A DNA stretch of 64,000 nucleotides from Agrobacterium leguminum. GTDB lineage: Bacteria; Pseudomonadota; Alphaproteobacteria; Rhizobiales; Rhizobiaceae. The stretch lies in NCBI RefSeq assembly GCF_015704895.1, contig NZ_JADQWB010000010.1:62001-126000 (forward strand), written 5' to 3'. A program made the translations under genes and the position numbers. Position 1 is the stretch's first letter, and each line of letters opens with the position of its first letter. Of the stretch, positions 25,988 to 34,564 are shown piece by piece. The notes under the pieces are model-generated. The model did no database searches. It had not been told where the DNA came from and saw only the letters and a list, made by a program, of their open reading frames with translations.

Positions 25988-26134
25988 ATGTTTACTCCGC
26001 TTCGCAAGATCGCCCGCGCCGTTCGTGGCAAGACCACCCAGGAACGCGAATTCGAATATCTCAGCGCTTCCGTGTCGAATGTCGACCTGGAATTCCGCCA
26101 GCGCGAAATCGACCGCGGCCTGTTCCGCCGGTAA
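25988..26134 (+). CDS. DUF3563-family small protein
   Basis: A 48-residue protein, MFTPLRKIARAVRGKTTQEREFEYLSASV ... LEFRQREIDRGLFRR. The family pattern is a basic N-terminus followed by YLxxSxxxxDLExRQREIDRG. Function unknown; members are short and common in rhizobia and Burkholderia. AAAGGA precedes the ATG at 25988, so the 13-residue in-frame extension is not used. Confidence 0.82.
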   Translation: MFTPLRKIARAVRGKTTQEREFEYLSASVSNVDLEFRQREIDRGLFRR

Positions 26135-26571
26135 TGCACTCAGCGCATGGCAGCCCATCGCCATGCGTATGAGACTCGGAGGGTGCACGGCCGTCGTTGG
26201 CACGCTCGCCCCTCTATATTGCAAAACTATGTGAATGCGCGCTTCAAGCGGCTGTCCCAAACTGGTTGACCAATACGCCGCAAAAAATCCCGGTTCAGTC
26301 CCCTGTCGCAATAGACGACACTAAATTGGGACTGATATCGAAGGCTCGATATTCACTGTATTCGTGACATCCCGCGTCCGTCATGCCGGACTTGATCCGG
26401 CATCCAGCCAGCCCAAGTCCTTGGGCTGGAAAGAGTCTTCTCGCCGCGCAAACGCTCGTCGGCTGGGGTCCGGCTCAAGGCCGGAATGACGGAAGCTACA
26501 CCTGCAAAAGAAATCCCTGCGTCATCTATGATGCTCTTGGCGCGGCCGGGGCGATGAAATAGACTGCCCCC
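26135..26571. other. Intergenic region containing a mosaic repeat
   Basis: A 437-base gap between DUF3563 and DUF2062 genes. Its second half is the RIME-like element annotated at 26379-26492. The first half shows no gene or hairpin of note. Confidence 0.5.
26379..26492. repeat. RIME-like intergenic mosaic repeat
   Basis: It opens CGTCATGCCGGA-CTTGA-TCCGGCATCCAGCC, holds CAGCCCAAG/CTTGGGCTG and closes TCCGGCTCAAGGCCGGAATGACGG. Same modules and order as the second unit at 20212-20327. Confidence 0.7.
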
Positions 26572-27150
26572 ATGCCGTTTCGCCGCCGTGAACCCGTTGG
26601 TTTTTCAGAGAAGATTCGCGACCTCTTCTGGCCGCGCACGGGTTTTTCCCGTTCGTTGCGCTATATGAAGCTGCGCCTTCTGCGGCTTTCCGCCTCTCCG
26701 CATTCGGTTGCCGCCGGTGTCGCTCTCGGTGTCGGCGTGGCGTGGACGCCGTTTCTCGGCGTACATATCATCATCGCCATGGCGCTGGGTTTTCTCATGC
26801 GCGTCAATCTGGTGGCGGCGGCGCTTGGCACCACCTTCGCCAATCCGCTGACATTTCCCTTCATCTGGGCATCCACCTGGGAGCTGGGGCACTTCATCCT
26901 CGGCCGGCAGAAGACGGAAAGCGCTGCGCACGTGGATTTCGTGGCGCTGTTCAGCCATCTCGAATTCCGGCAAATTTGGACGCCGGTGCTGGAACCCATG
27001 ACCATCGGCGCGCTGCTTCCTGCCGTTATCAGCGCAATCATCGCCTATATCGCCGTCTATGGTCTCATCAGCGGTTTCCAGCGCCGCAAGATGGAAAATC
27101 TCGCGCATCGCGCCGCCAACAAGAATGCTTCTCTGGAGATGCTGAAATGA
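26572..27150 (+). CDS. DUF2062 membrane protein
   Basis: A 192-residue inner-membrane protein. The diagnostic DUF2062 stretch is [38 protein letters not shown], then [16 protein letters not shown], and a second membrane pair near residues 145-170 ([20 protein letters not shown]). Function unknown. It overlaps acpS by ATGA, heading a run of housekeeping genes (acpS, lepB, rnc, era). In related genomes it sits at the same place, which suggests only co-expression. Confidence 0.85.
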   Translation: MPFRRREPVGFSEKIRDLFWPRTGFSRSLRYMKLRLLRLSASPHSVAAGVALGVGVAWTPFLGVHIIIAMALGFLMRVNLVAAALGTTFANPLTFPFIWASTWELGHFILGRQKTESAAHVDFVALFSHLEFRQIWTPVLEPMTIGALLPAVISAIIAYIAVYGLISGFQRRKMENLAHRAANKNASLEMLK

Positions 27151-27551
27151 TCATTGGATTGGGTAGCGACCTGATCGACATCCGCCGCGTTGAAAAATCG
27201 ATCGAACGTTTCGGCGAGCGCTTCACCCATCGCTGTTTCACCGATATCGAGCGCGCCAAGTCCGATGGCCGCAAGAACCGTGCCGCTTCCTATGCCAAGC
27301 GTTTCGCCGCCAAGGAAGCCTGTTCCAAGGCGCTGGGAACAGGCCTTGCGAACGGCGTATTCTGGAAGGATATGGGCGTCGTCAATCTGCCGGGCGGCAA
27401 GCCGACCATGATTTTGACCAATGGGGCAGGGGAAAGGCTGGCGGCGCTGCTGCCCGCCGGCCACCGCGCCAATATTCACCTGACGATCACGGACGATTTT
27501 CCTTACGCTCAGGCATTTGTGATTATCGAGGCGCTTCCCGTGAACGGGTAA
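27147..27551 (+). CDS. acpS: Holo-[acyl-carrier-protein] synthase
   Basis: 134 residues. Transfers 4'-phosphopantetheine from CoA to the serine of acyl carrier protein. Motifs: [26 protein letters not shown] (metal-binding Asp at residue 8) and [21 protein letters not shown] (Glu and Lys of the active site). The C-terminal strand is [18 protein letters not shown]. The ATG overlaps the DUF2062 stop codon. lepB follows about 200 bases later. Confidence 0.96.
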   Translation: MIIGLGSDLIDIRRVEKSIERFGERFTHRCFTDIERAKSDGRKNRAASYAKRFAAKEACSKALGTGLANGVFWKDMGVVNLPGGKPTMILTNGAGERLAALLPAGHRANIHLTITDDFPYAQAFVIIEALPVNG

Positions 27552-27759
27552 GACCCGGTGAAGCCGCATTGGCGTCCTATTTGCGGACGTGTCACAGAAG
27601 CGCTTCCCTTCGGGCTGGAAAGGTTCTAGAGAAGTCGCAGAAATATGAAAGCGTTGCCGGCTGCGTGAAACCGCTTCACCCGCCGCAGGCGCGACAAACA
27701 ACGGCCCGGAAGCCTTCGTGAAGCCGAAGAAGCCGGGAAACAATCAGGCAGGTCTTTAA

Positions 27760-28506
27760 GTGTCCGAAAAAGCTGAAAAGAAGCAGAACGCCCTCTGGGA
27801 GAACGTCAAGGTCATCATTCAGGCGCTGCTGCTGGCCATGGTCATCCGCACCGTGCTGTTTCAGCCCTTCACCATCCCCTCCGGCTCGATGATGCCGACG
27901 CTTCTGGTTGGCGACTATCTTTTCGTCAACAAGTTCTCCTACGGCTATTCGAAATATTCGCTGCCCTTTTCGCCGAACCTGTTTTCGGGCCGTATTCTCG
28001 AATTCAGCAAGCCGAAGCGCGGCGATGTCGTGGTGTTCCGCCTGCCGCCCAATCCTGAAGTGGATTACATCAAGCGTCTGGTGGGCCTGCCGGGCGACCG
28101 CATCCAGGTGACGAACGGCGTGCTGTTCATCAACGGCCAGCCGGTGCCGAAGCAGCCCGATGGCACCTTCACCTCCGATTACCGCGCCGATCCGGGCGCC
28201 AATGTGCCGGTCTTCCGTGAAACGCTCGACAATGGCGTCACCTACGACACGCTCGATCAATCGCCCGACTCGCGCGGCGACAACACCCGCGAATTCGTGG
28301 TGCCGGAAGGCCATTATTTCATGATGGGCGACAATCGCGACAATTCGCTCGATAGCCGCTTCGACGTCGGTTTCGTACCGGAAGAAAACCTGATCGGCCG
28401 CGCCAGCGTCATCTTCTTCTCGCTGGGCAATGACACGCCGTTCAGCCGCATTTGGGAATGGCCGGCCAACATGCGTTGGGACCGCCTCTTCAAGGTTGTG
28501 GAATGA
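27760..28506 (+). CDS. lepB: Signal peptidase I
   Basis: A 248-residue inner-membrane peptidase that removes signal peptides from exported proteins. One N-terminal membrane segment (VKVIIQALLLAMVIRTVLF). The catalytic serine lies in IPSGSMMPTLLVGDYLFVNKFSYG (about residue 38) and the general-base lysine in VDYIKRLVGLPGD (about 105). A GDNRDNSLDSR box follows near residue 190. The start is GTG at 27760. The stop overlaps the rnc start (ATGA), the classic lepB-rnc-era arrangement. Confidence 0.96.
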   Translation: MSEKAEKKQNALWENVKVIIQALLLAMVIRTVLFQPFTIPSGSMMPTLLVGDYLFVNKFSYGYSKYSLPFSPNLFSGRILEFSKPKRGDVVVFRLPPNPEVDYIKRLVGLPGDRIQVTNGVLFINGQPVPKQPDGTFTSDYRADPGANVPVFRETLDNGVTYDTLDQSPDSRGDNTREFVVPEGHYFMMGDNRDNSLDSRFDVGFVPEENLIGRASVIFFSLGNDTPFSRIWEWPANMRWDRLFKVVE

Positions 28507-29222
28507 GCAAGACCAAGCCGCTTTCGGCGGACGAGATTTCCCGTCTGGAAGCGTTGATCGGATATGAGTTCAAGGAAAAGGCCCGGCTTGACCGGGCCTT
28601 GACCCATGCCAGCGCCCGCTCGGCGGCGGCCGGCAATTACGAGCGGCTGGAATTTCTAGGTGACCGTGTCCTCGGTCTCTGCGTTGCCGAATTGCTGTTC
28701 TCCACCTTCCGCAACGCCACCGAAGGCGAGCTTTCGGTCCGTCTGAACCAGCTCGTCAGCGCCGAATCCTGCGCCGCGATCGGCGACGAGATGGGCCTGC
28801 ATAATTTCATCCGCACCGGCTCGGATGTGAAGAAGCTGACCGGCAAGGCGATGCTGAACGTGCGCGCCGATGTGGTCGAAAGCCTGATCGCCACCATCTA
28901 TCTGGATGGCGGGCTGGAAGCATCGCGCAAATTCATTCTGAAATACTGGCAGGGCCGCGCGACCAGCGTGGATGCCGGGCGACGCGACGCCAAGACCGAG
29001 TTGCAGGAATGGGCGCATGCCAGATTTGCGACCACGCCCTCTTACCGGGTTGACGATCGCTCCGGACCGGATCACGATCCCCGCTTTACGGTGACTGTCG
29101 AAATTCCCGGCGTAAAGCCGGAAACCGGCGTCGAGCGCTCCAAGCGCGCGGCCGAGCAGGTGGCGGCAACAAGATTGCTGGAACGCGAAGGCGTCTGGCA
29201 GAAGACCTCCACCCGGAACTGA
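28503..29222 (+). CDS. rnc: Ribonuclease III
   Basis: A 239-residue double-strand-specific RNase that processes rRNA precursors and some mRNAs. The nuclease domain has the signature NYERLEFLGDRVLGLCVAELL (about residues 40-60) with acidic metal ligands and DVVESLIATIYLDGG (about 118). The C-terminal double-stranded RNA-binding domain runs from DAKTELQEWAHAR to AAEQVAATRLLER. The start at 28503 overlaps the lepB stop. era follows 77 bases downstream. Confidence 0.96.
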   Translation: MSKTKPLSADEISRLEALIGYEFKEKARLDRALTHASARSAAAGNYERLEFLGDRVLGLCVAELLFSTFRNATEGELSVRLNQLVSAESCAAIGDEMGLHNFIRTGSDVKKLTGKAMLNVRADVVESLIATIYLDGGLEASRKFILKYWQGRATSVDAGRRDAKTELQEWAHARFATTPSYRVDDRSGPDHDPRFTVTVEIPGVKPETGVERSKRAAEQVAATRLLEREGVWQKTSTRN

Positions 29223-29299
29223 GCGCCCGGCGAACCGGGTGCTGAACATCGAGCGCATGGCGGACCCTTTGGCCGCATGTTGAATACCTCTGACCTTGA

Positions 29300-30250
29300 A
29301 TGGATATCATGACCGATCACGAAAACCCCGCCATGACTGGCGAAGATGCAGCCCTTCCGACCCGCTCCGGCTTTGTCGCCCTCATCGGCCCCACCAATGC
29401 CGGCAAGTCGACGCTGGTGAACCGTCTGGTGGGCGCCAAGGTTTCGATCGTCAGCCACAAGGTGCAGACGACGCGCGCCGTGATGCGCGGCATCGCCATT
29501 CACGATAACGCCCAGATCGTTTTCATGGACACGCCCGGCATCTTCAAGCCGCGCCGCCGGCTGGACCGCGCCATGGTCACCTCCGCCTGGGGCGGCGCGA
29601 AGGATGCCGATCTCATCCTGCTGCTGATCGACAGCGAACGCGGCCTGAAGGGCGATGCGGAAACCATCCTCGAAGGTCTGAAGGATGTCCCGCAGAAGAA
29701 AATCCTCTGCCTCAACAAGATCGACCAGGTGAAGCGCGAAGACCTTCTGAAACTCGCCGCCGCCGCCAATGAGACGGTCGCTTTCGACCGCACCTTCATG
29801 ATCTCGGCGACCAACGGTTCGGGCTGCGAAGACCTGATGAACTATCTGGCCGCCGAACTGCCGGAAGGCCCGTGGTATTACCCGGAAGACCAGATTTCCG
29901 ATCTGCCGATGCGCCAGCTCGCCGCCGAAATCACCCGCGAAAAACTGTTCCTGCGCCTGCATCAGGAGCTTCCCTACGCCTCGCACGTCGAGACCGAAAA
30001 GTGGGAAGAACGCAAGGACGGCTCCGTGCGCATCGAGCAGGTGATCTATGTCGAGCGCGACAGCCAGAAGAAGATCGCGCTCGGCAAGAACGGCGATGCG
30101 ATCAAGGCCATCTCCACCGCCTCGCGCAAGGAGCTGTCGGAAATCCTCGAACAGCCGGTGCATCTCTTCCTGTTCGTCAAGGTGCGCGAGAACTGGGGCG
30201 ACGACCCCGAGCGCTTCCGTGAAATGGGACTGGAGTTCCCGCGGGGCTAG
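29300..30250 (+). CDS. era: GTPase Era
   Basis: A 316-residue GTPase that binds the 3' end of 16S rRNA and helps 30S subunit maturation. G motifs: G1 GPTNAGKSTLVN, G3 DTPGIFKP, G4 LNKID, G5 MISATNGSG. The C-terminal KH RNA-binding domain includes EQVIYVERDSQKKIALGKNGDAIKAI (GxxG-type loop GKNG). The first ATG (29300) is kept; an internal ATG three codons later (29309) is an alternative. A mosaic repeat follows. Confidence 0.96.
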   Translation: MDIMTDHENPAMTGEDAALPTRSGFVALIGPTNAGKSTLVNRLVGAKVSIVSHKVQTTRAVMRGIAIHDNAQIVFMDTPGIFKPRRRLDRAMVTSAWGGAKDADLILLLIDSERGLKGDAETILEGLKDVPQKKILCLNKIDQVKREDLLKLAAAANETVAFDRTFMISATNGSGCEDLMNYLAAELPEGPWYYPEDQISDLPMRQLAAEITREKLFLRLHQELPYASHVETEKWEERKDGSVRIEQVIYVERDSQKKIALGKNGDAIKAISTASRKELSEILEQPVHLFLFVKVRENWGDDPERFREMGLEFPRG

Positions 30251-30262
30251 TTACCAGGCATC

Positions 30263-30384
30263 CTCCCTCATCCCTGTGCCTGTCACAGGGATCCAGCCAG
30301 TCCAAGTCCTTGGGCTGGAAAGACTCTCTCGCCGCGCAGACGCGCGTTGGCTGGATTCCTGTGACGAGCACAGGAATGAGGGAG
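30263..30384. repeat. RIME-like intergenic mosaic repeat with terminal inverted repeats
   Basis: Bounded by CTCCCTCAT (30263) and ATGAGGGAG (ending 30384). Inside are CCCTGTG-CCTGT-CACAGGG, CAGTCCAAG/CTTGGGCTG and CCTGTGACGAGCACAGG. It combines the outer ends of the first unit at 20131 with the middle of the second, hence mosaic. It starts 12 bases after the era stop. Confidence 0.75.
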
Positions 30385-30464
30385 AGTGGGGGAAACGGAA
30401 CGACGCACAAAGCACGAACTGAATATCTTCACCCACCATCGGGAACCGAATACGTTCGGGCGGG

Positions 30465-30478
30465 TTGTTCCAAAACAA
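30465..30478. promoter_or_regulatory. FNR-geometry dyad upstream of a Crp/Fnr gene
   Basis: TTGTT-N4-AACAA, a 5-4-5 dyad with the spacing of FNR/FixK boxes (TTGAT-N4-ATCAA), 32 bases before the regulator's start codon. Autoregulation is a reasonable inference but a 10-base match can arise by chance. Confidence 0.4.
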
Positions 30479-30510
30479 TTGGGCGCAACCTTTTTCGATG
30501 ACGGATATTC

Positions 30511-31263
30511 ATGTCGCCAAAAAAACCGAACGGAATTTCCACCACCCCGTGCCAGCAATGTCCCCTGCGCGACCTGCCGCATTTCCGGGATTTTTCCTCT
30601 TCCGAACTGGATTTCGTCTCGCGTTTCAAGACGGGGGAACTTGCGGTGGAGAGCGGCTCCGTCATCCTGATGGAAGGCTCGCATAGCGCCCATCTTTACA
30701 CCGTTTTGCAGGGCTGGGCTTTCCGTTACAAGACGCTGGAGGACGGCCGGCGGCAAATCCTCAACTATGTCATGCCCGGCGATCTCGTCGGTCTTCAGGG
30801 CACGGTGATGGGGGAAATGCAGCATTCGGTGGAGGCGCTGTCGCCGGTGACGCTCTGCGTCTTCGAGCGGTCCCGCCTCAACAACCTTTTCACGGATCAT
30901 CCGACGCTTGCCTATGACCTCACCTGGATCGCGGCGAGCGAGGAACGCATGCTCGACAGTCACCTCCTCAGCATCGGCCGCCGCACCGCGCTGGAACGCG
31001 CCGCCTATCTGATCGCGTTTCTCTATCGCAAGGCGAAAGCGGTCAATCTCATCCCCGGCGAAACACCGATCCCGGTCACCCAGCAACACGTTGCCGACAC
31101 GCTTGGCCTGTCCATCGTTCACACCAACAAGACCTTGAGAAAGCTCGTCGATCGCGGTCTCATCCGCTGGACGGACAAGGGCTGTCTGGTGCTTGACGAT
31201 GCCGGCTTGACCAACGTGGCGGGTTGGGAAAGCGATGAAAAGCGGCAAAGACCCTTCATCTGA
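30511..31263 (+). CDS. Crp/Fnr-family transcription regulator
   Basis: A 250-residue regulator. An N-terminal CQQCPLRDLPHF with two cysteines precedes the cyclic-nucleotide-type barrel (VESGSVILMEGSHSAHLYTVLQGWAFRYKTLEDGRRQILNYVMPGDLVGL). The long dimer helix and a C-terminal winged helix follow (PVTQQHVADTLGLSIVHTNKTLRKLVDRGLIRW). The cAMP-type phosphate pocket is not conserved. Without the four-cysteine FNR pattern an Fe-S cluster is not assured. Probably a redox, oxygen or stress regulator; ligand unknown. A possible self-binding site lies upstream. Confidence 0.88.
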   Translation: MSPKKPNGISTTPCQQCPLRDLPHFRDFSSSELDFVSRFKTGELAVESGSVILMEGSHSAHLYTVLQGWAFRYKTLEDGRRQILNYVMPGDLVGLQGTVMGEMQHSVEALSPVTLCVFERSRLNNLFTDHPTLAYDLTWIAASEERMLDSHLLSIGRRTALERAAYLIAFLYRKAKAVNLIPGETPIPVTQQHVADTLGLSIVHTNKTLRKLVDRGLIRWTDKGCLVLDDAGLTNVAGWESDEKRQRPFI

Positions 31264-31401
31264 TCTTCCTTTGACATGTCTTTTTTAAATGACGGTGGAG
31301 CCGTAATTTGCGACTCCTGTCGTGATATCTCACGGGAGAATCATGTCGGAGACCGCAGCTTCGAGCCGTGCGGTCGTCTTTTTTTGGGAAGAAGAAAACA
31401 T

Positions 31402-31779
31402 ATGGTGCCACAACGGGTTATCATCGTTGAGGATGAATATCTGGTGGCGCTCGATGTCGAAGCGGTTCTCCAGTCCATGGGGGTGGAATCCGTCGCCATC
31501 GCCACCACGCTTGCGCAGGCGAGGCAGGCTGTCGAAGAGGACGGCGCCGATTGCGTGCTTCTCGATGTCAGCCTCACCGACGGCAAGAGCTACGATTTCG
31601 CGCGCGGGCTGCGCGATGCGGGCATTCCCTTCGGTTTTGTCAGCGGTTATGGCGACACGACGGGTTTTCCGGAAGATCTCATGCACGCGCCGTTGCTCGG
31701 CAAACCCTTCGGGGAAAACGAAATTATCGATTTCGTTCTCAACCTCGTCGGCGCGGTCGACGATGCCGTAAAAGAATAA
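31402..31779 (+). CDS. Single-domain response regulator
   Basis: A 125-residue receiver domain with no output domain. Phosphorylation site: CVLLDVSLTDGKSY (Asp near residue 55). Acidic pocket: VIIVEDEYLV. Conserved lysine: LLGKPFGENEII. The PFGFVSGYGD segment is the variant seen in receivers that partner HWE/HisKA2 histidine kinases (FATGUY-like). The kinase is not in this window. The start is ATG 31402 with GGGAAGAAG upstream. An upstream in-frame ATG at 31276 has no ribosome site. Confidence 0.85.
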   Translation: MVPQRVIIVEDEYLVALDVEAVLQSMGVESVAIATTLAQARQAVEEDGADCVLLDVSLTDGKSYDFARGLRDAGIPFGFVSGYGDTTGFPEDLMHAPLLGKPFGENEIIDFVLNLVGAVDDAVKE

Positions 31780-31835
31780 CGTTTTGCCGCCAGATCGGGT
31801 ATGATCGGACCTGAATCGAAATTCGGACGCGTTTC

Positions 31836-32615
31836 ATGCAGTGGCAGGAAGAGGCAATCATTCTCGGCGTCAAACGCCATGGCGAGACGAGTGTCATCGC
31901 CGAGGTGATGACGCCTTCGCGTGGCCGCCATCTGGGGCTGGTGCGTTCCGGCCGTTCCCGCAGCATGCAGCCCGTGCTACAGGCGGGCAACCGGGTGGAT
32001 GTCATCTGGCGGGCGCGCCTTCACGATCATCTGGGTGAATTCCGCATTGAGCCGCTGCAATTGCGCGCTGCGCAGCTGATGGAAACGGCAACCGCCGTTT
32101 ATGGCGTACAGGCCATGGGCGCTCTGCTCAGGCTTCTGCCGGAGCGCGATCCGCACCCGCATCTCTATCAGGCGCTGGATATCATTCTCGACAATCTGCA
32201 CGACCCCGTCGATGCCGGGGAGTTATTCGTGCGCTTCGAACTGGCGGTGCTGAACGAACTCGGTTTCGGGCTCGATCTTACCGAATGCGCGGCGACGGGG
32301 CTGCGCACCGATCTCATCTATGTATCGCCGAAAACGGGCAGGGCGGTTTGCCGCACGGCAGGTGCGCCCTATGCGGAGCGGATGCTGTCGCTTCCGGCTT
32401 TCTTAAGCGAAGGCCAGTCGAAGGCCGCCGATCCTGACAGTCTTGCGGCTGCTTTCCGCCTCACCGCTCATTTCCTCAACCGGCATGTCTACGATCCGCG
32501 TGGCCTCAACGAAAACGCCGCCCGCGACGGTTTCGTGCAGGCGGCGCTGAAGGCGCTGGAGCGCAGGGCAACGGAGGGCAGGGCGATGCCGCCCGCCCTC
32601 GATAAGGCTGTCTGA
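31836..32615 (+). CDS. recO: DNA repair protein RecO
   Basis: A 259-residue RecF-pathway mediator that helps load RecA at gaps and anneals single strands. The N-terminal OB fold starts [42 protein letters not shown]. The helical C-terminal domain contains [12 protein letters not shown] and [22 protein letters not shown]. Cysteines that bind zinc in some RecO proteins are incomplete here. Ends directly against the convergent MFS gene with no spacer. Confidence 0.94.
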   Translation: MQWQEEAIILGVKRHGETSVIAEVMTPSRGRHLGLVRSGRSRSMQPVLQAGNRVDVIWRARLHDHLGEFRIEPLQLRAAQLMETATAVYGVQAMGALLRLLPERDPHPHLYQALDIILDNLHDPVDAGELFVRFELAVLNELGFGLDLTECAATGLRTDLIYVSPKTGRAVCRTAGAPYAERMLSLPAFLSEGQSKAADPDSLAAAFRLTAHFLNRHVYDPRGLNENAARDGFVQAALKALERRATEGRAMPPALDKAV

Positions 32616-33830
32616 CTAGGCCATTGCAGGCCGCGGAGCCGGTCGCTCCTGAATGGGCCAATGCACGATGGCCGCGAAAATCCCCATGCCGACGCCCAGC
32701 CACCAGACGAGATCATAGGAACCCAGCCTGTCGTAAAGGAAGCCGCCGAGCCAGACGCCGAGGAACGAGCCGATCTGGTGCGACAGGAACACGACGCCGC
32801 CGAGCATGCCGAGATGGCGCGTGCCGAACATGATCGCCACCAGCGCATTGGTCGGCGGCACGGTGGAAAGCCAGAGGATGCCCATCACGGCCGCAAAGAT
32901 GATGACCGAAAGCGGCGATTGCGGCAGAAGCAGGAAAGCGGTGACGGCAACCGAACGGGCGAGATAGATATAGGCTAGCAGATAGGGCTTCGAATAACGC
33001 TGGGCGATGACGCCGGCGGCAAGCGACCCGATGATGTTGAAGAAGCCGATCAGCGCCATGGCGATGACGGCGTAGCGCGGTTCGATGCCGATATCGCCGA
33101 GATAGGCCGGGAAATGCGCGGTGATGAAGGCCACCTGAAAACCGCAGACGAAAAAGCCCGTGGTCAAAAGCAGGTAGCTTTTATGGCCGAGCGCTTCTCT
33201 CAGCGCCTCGCCCGCCGTCTGCTGGAACTGCGCCTGCGACTGGCTGCCGGAAGAGGAATTGCCGCGCATCGGAAAGGCGAGCAGCGGCACGAGCATCATC
33301 ATCGCGGCAAGCCAGACGAGGCTATCCGACCAGCCATAGGTGGAAATCAGGCCCTGGCTGATCGGCGCGAACAGGAACATGCCGGCCGAGCCCGCCGCGG
33401 TGCCGATGCCGAAGGCGAGCGAGCGCTGCTGCGGCGTGACATGGCGCGCAAAGGCCGAAAGGATGACGCTGAAGGAGCCGGCGGCAATGCCAAGCCCGAC
33501 CAGCACGCCGCCGCCGAAATGCAGCCAGAAGGGCGAGGTGCCGAAGGACATGCAGATGAGGCCGGCGGCATAAAGCAGGCCGGAAAGCACGAGCACGCGG
33601 CCCGTGCCAAATTTATCGGCGATGGCGCCGAAGAAGGGCTGGCCGAGCCCCCAGAAGAGGTTCTGCAGAGCCATGGCGAGACCGAAGGTGGAGCGGTCCC
33701 AGCCGGTGTCGGCGAGCATCGGCAGCTGGAAAAAGCCCATGGCCGAACGGGGCCCGAAGGTCATGACCGCGATCAGCGACCCGGCGGCGATAATCAGCCA
33801 GGGCATGGTCTGGCGTGTGGCTTGCGACAT
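32616..33830 (-). CDS. MFS transporter
   Basis: A 404-residue, 12-helix major facilitator. Visible marks: GFFQLPMLADTGWDRSTFGLAMALQNLFWGLGQPFFGAIADKFGTGRV (helix 2-3 loop motif, DKFGTGR) and the matching region in the second half, FNIIGSLAAGVIAQRYSKPYLL. A central cytoplasmic linker is rich in Ser and Gln (GNSSSGSQSQAQFQQ). It resembles the oxalate/formate-antiporter-like and monocarboxylate branches; substrate unknown. GGGGGAAT precedes the ATG at 33830. Stop codon abuts that of recO. Confidence 0.88.
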   Translation of the reverse strand: MSQATRQTMPWLIIAAGSLIAVMTFGPRSAMGFFQLPMLADTGWDRSTFGLAMALQNLFWGLGQPFFGAIADKFGTGRVLVLSGLLYAAGLICMSFGTSPFWLHFGGGVLVGLGIAAGSFSVILSAFARHVTPQQRSLAFGIGTAAGSAGMFLFAPISQGLISTYGWSDSLVWLAAMMMLVPLLAFPMRGNSSSGSQSQAQFQQTAGEALREALGHKSYLLLTTGFFVCGFQVAFITAHFPAYLGDIGIEPRYAVIAMALIGFFNIIGSLAAGVIAQRYSKPYLLAYIYLARSVAVTAFLLLPQSPLSVIIFAAVMGILWLSTVPPTNALVAIMFGTRHLGMLGGVVFLSHQIGSFLGVWLGGFLYDRLGSYDLVWWLGVGMGIFAAIVHWPIQERPAPRPAMA

Positions 33831-33984
33831 GAATATTCCCCCATCGTGGCGCCTCACCCCCAAAAAAAGAGGGGCATGGCTTGCCGCGGATTCCGCTACG
33901 ATGGGATGAATATTATCTTTTGTCAGCCGGTCCCACTAGCGACTTTTCTTGACGGCCACTATTCATGGGATTGATAAGACGCTG

Positions 33985-34491
33985 TCAGCGCATCTTGCCT
34001 ATCAGAGCCTCGTTTTTGCCGAGAATATCCTCAACGCTCTGCTGCCGCTGCTGAATATCGCCCAGGAGCGAGTCTGATTTGTCTATCGACGAGCTCAGAT
34101 TCTTCTGGATTTGAAGCCAATTTATCTTTGGCGTAAAGGAATTATCCGACCCGGCGGCAGGCGTGTTGGCAAATGTTTGCACCACGGTGTTGAGTGCCGC
34201 CAGCCCCTGTTTCACTTCCTCGATGGCTTGCGTTTGCTTGGCTACGGTCGTCGCCAGTTCAATATTGGCCTTCTGGCTATTGGTCAAAATCTCCAATCCG
34301 TCCCTATTGACCTTCATGCTGGTGATGAAGGGCAGAGCGGTAAAAACGGCGCCGACAAGAGCAAGCAGGAGCCCATGTGTTTTGCCGCCGGAAAAGAAGC
34401 ACAGAAGCAAACCCGATACGCACATCAACATGCCTATCGTTGCTACGACGGATATATGATTATTTGAAATGACATTGAAAAAATCGACCAT
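33985..34491 (-). CDS. Two-span membrane protein with coiled coil, hypothetical
   Basis: A 168-residue protein. Two membrane segments (residues about 12-34 and 40-58) are followed by a helical region that repeatedly reads like a coiled coil (ELATTVAKQTQAIEEVKQGLAALNTVV ... SSSIDKSDSLLGDIQQRQQSVEDIL). The C-terminal part probably faces the cytoplasm. AGGAG 7 bases before the ATG makes this a real gene. Its base composition is more AT-rich than its neighbours and it has no partner genes, which could mean recent acquisition. I do not recognise the family. Confidence 0.75.
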   Translation of the reverse strand: MVDFFNVISNNHISVVATIGMLMCVSGLLLCFFSGGKTHGLLLALVGAVFTALPFITSMKVNRDGLEILTNSQKANIELATTVAKQTQAIEEVKQGLAALNTVVQTFANTPAAGSDNSFTPKINWLQIQKNLSSSIDKSDSLLGDIQQRQQSVEDILGKNEALIGKMR

Positions 34492-34564
34492 GGAACATCT
34501 CCTGAAAATAAACCCATGATTGATTTTTGTTATTCGAAAATCAACTTAAAACTACAGTCTCCAA

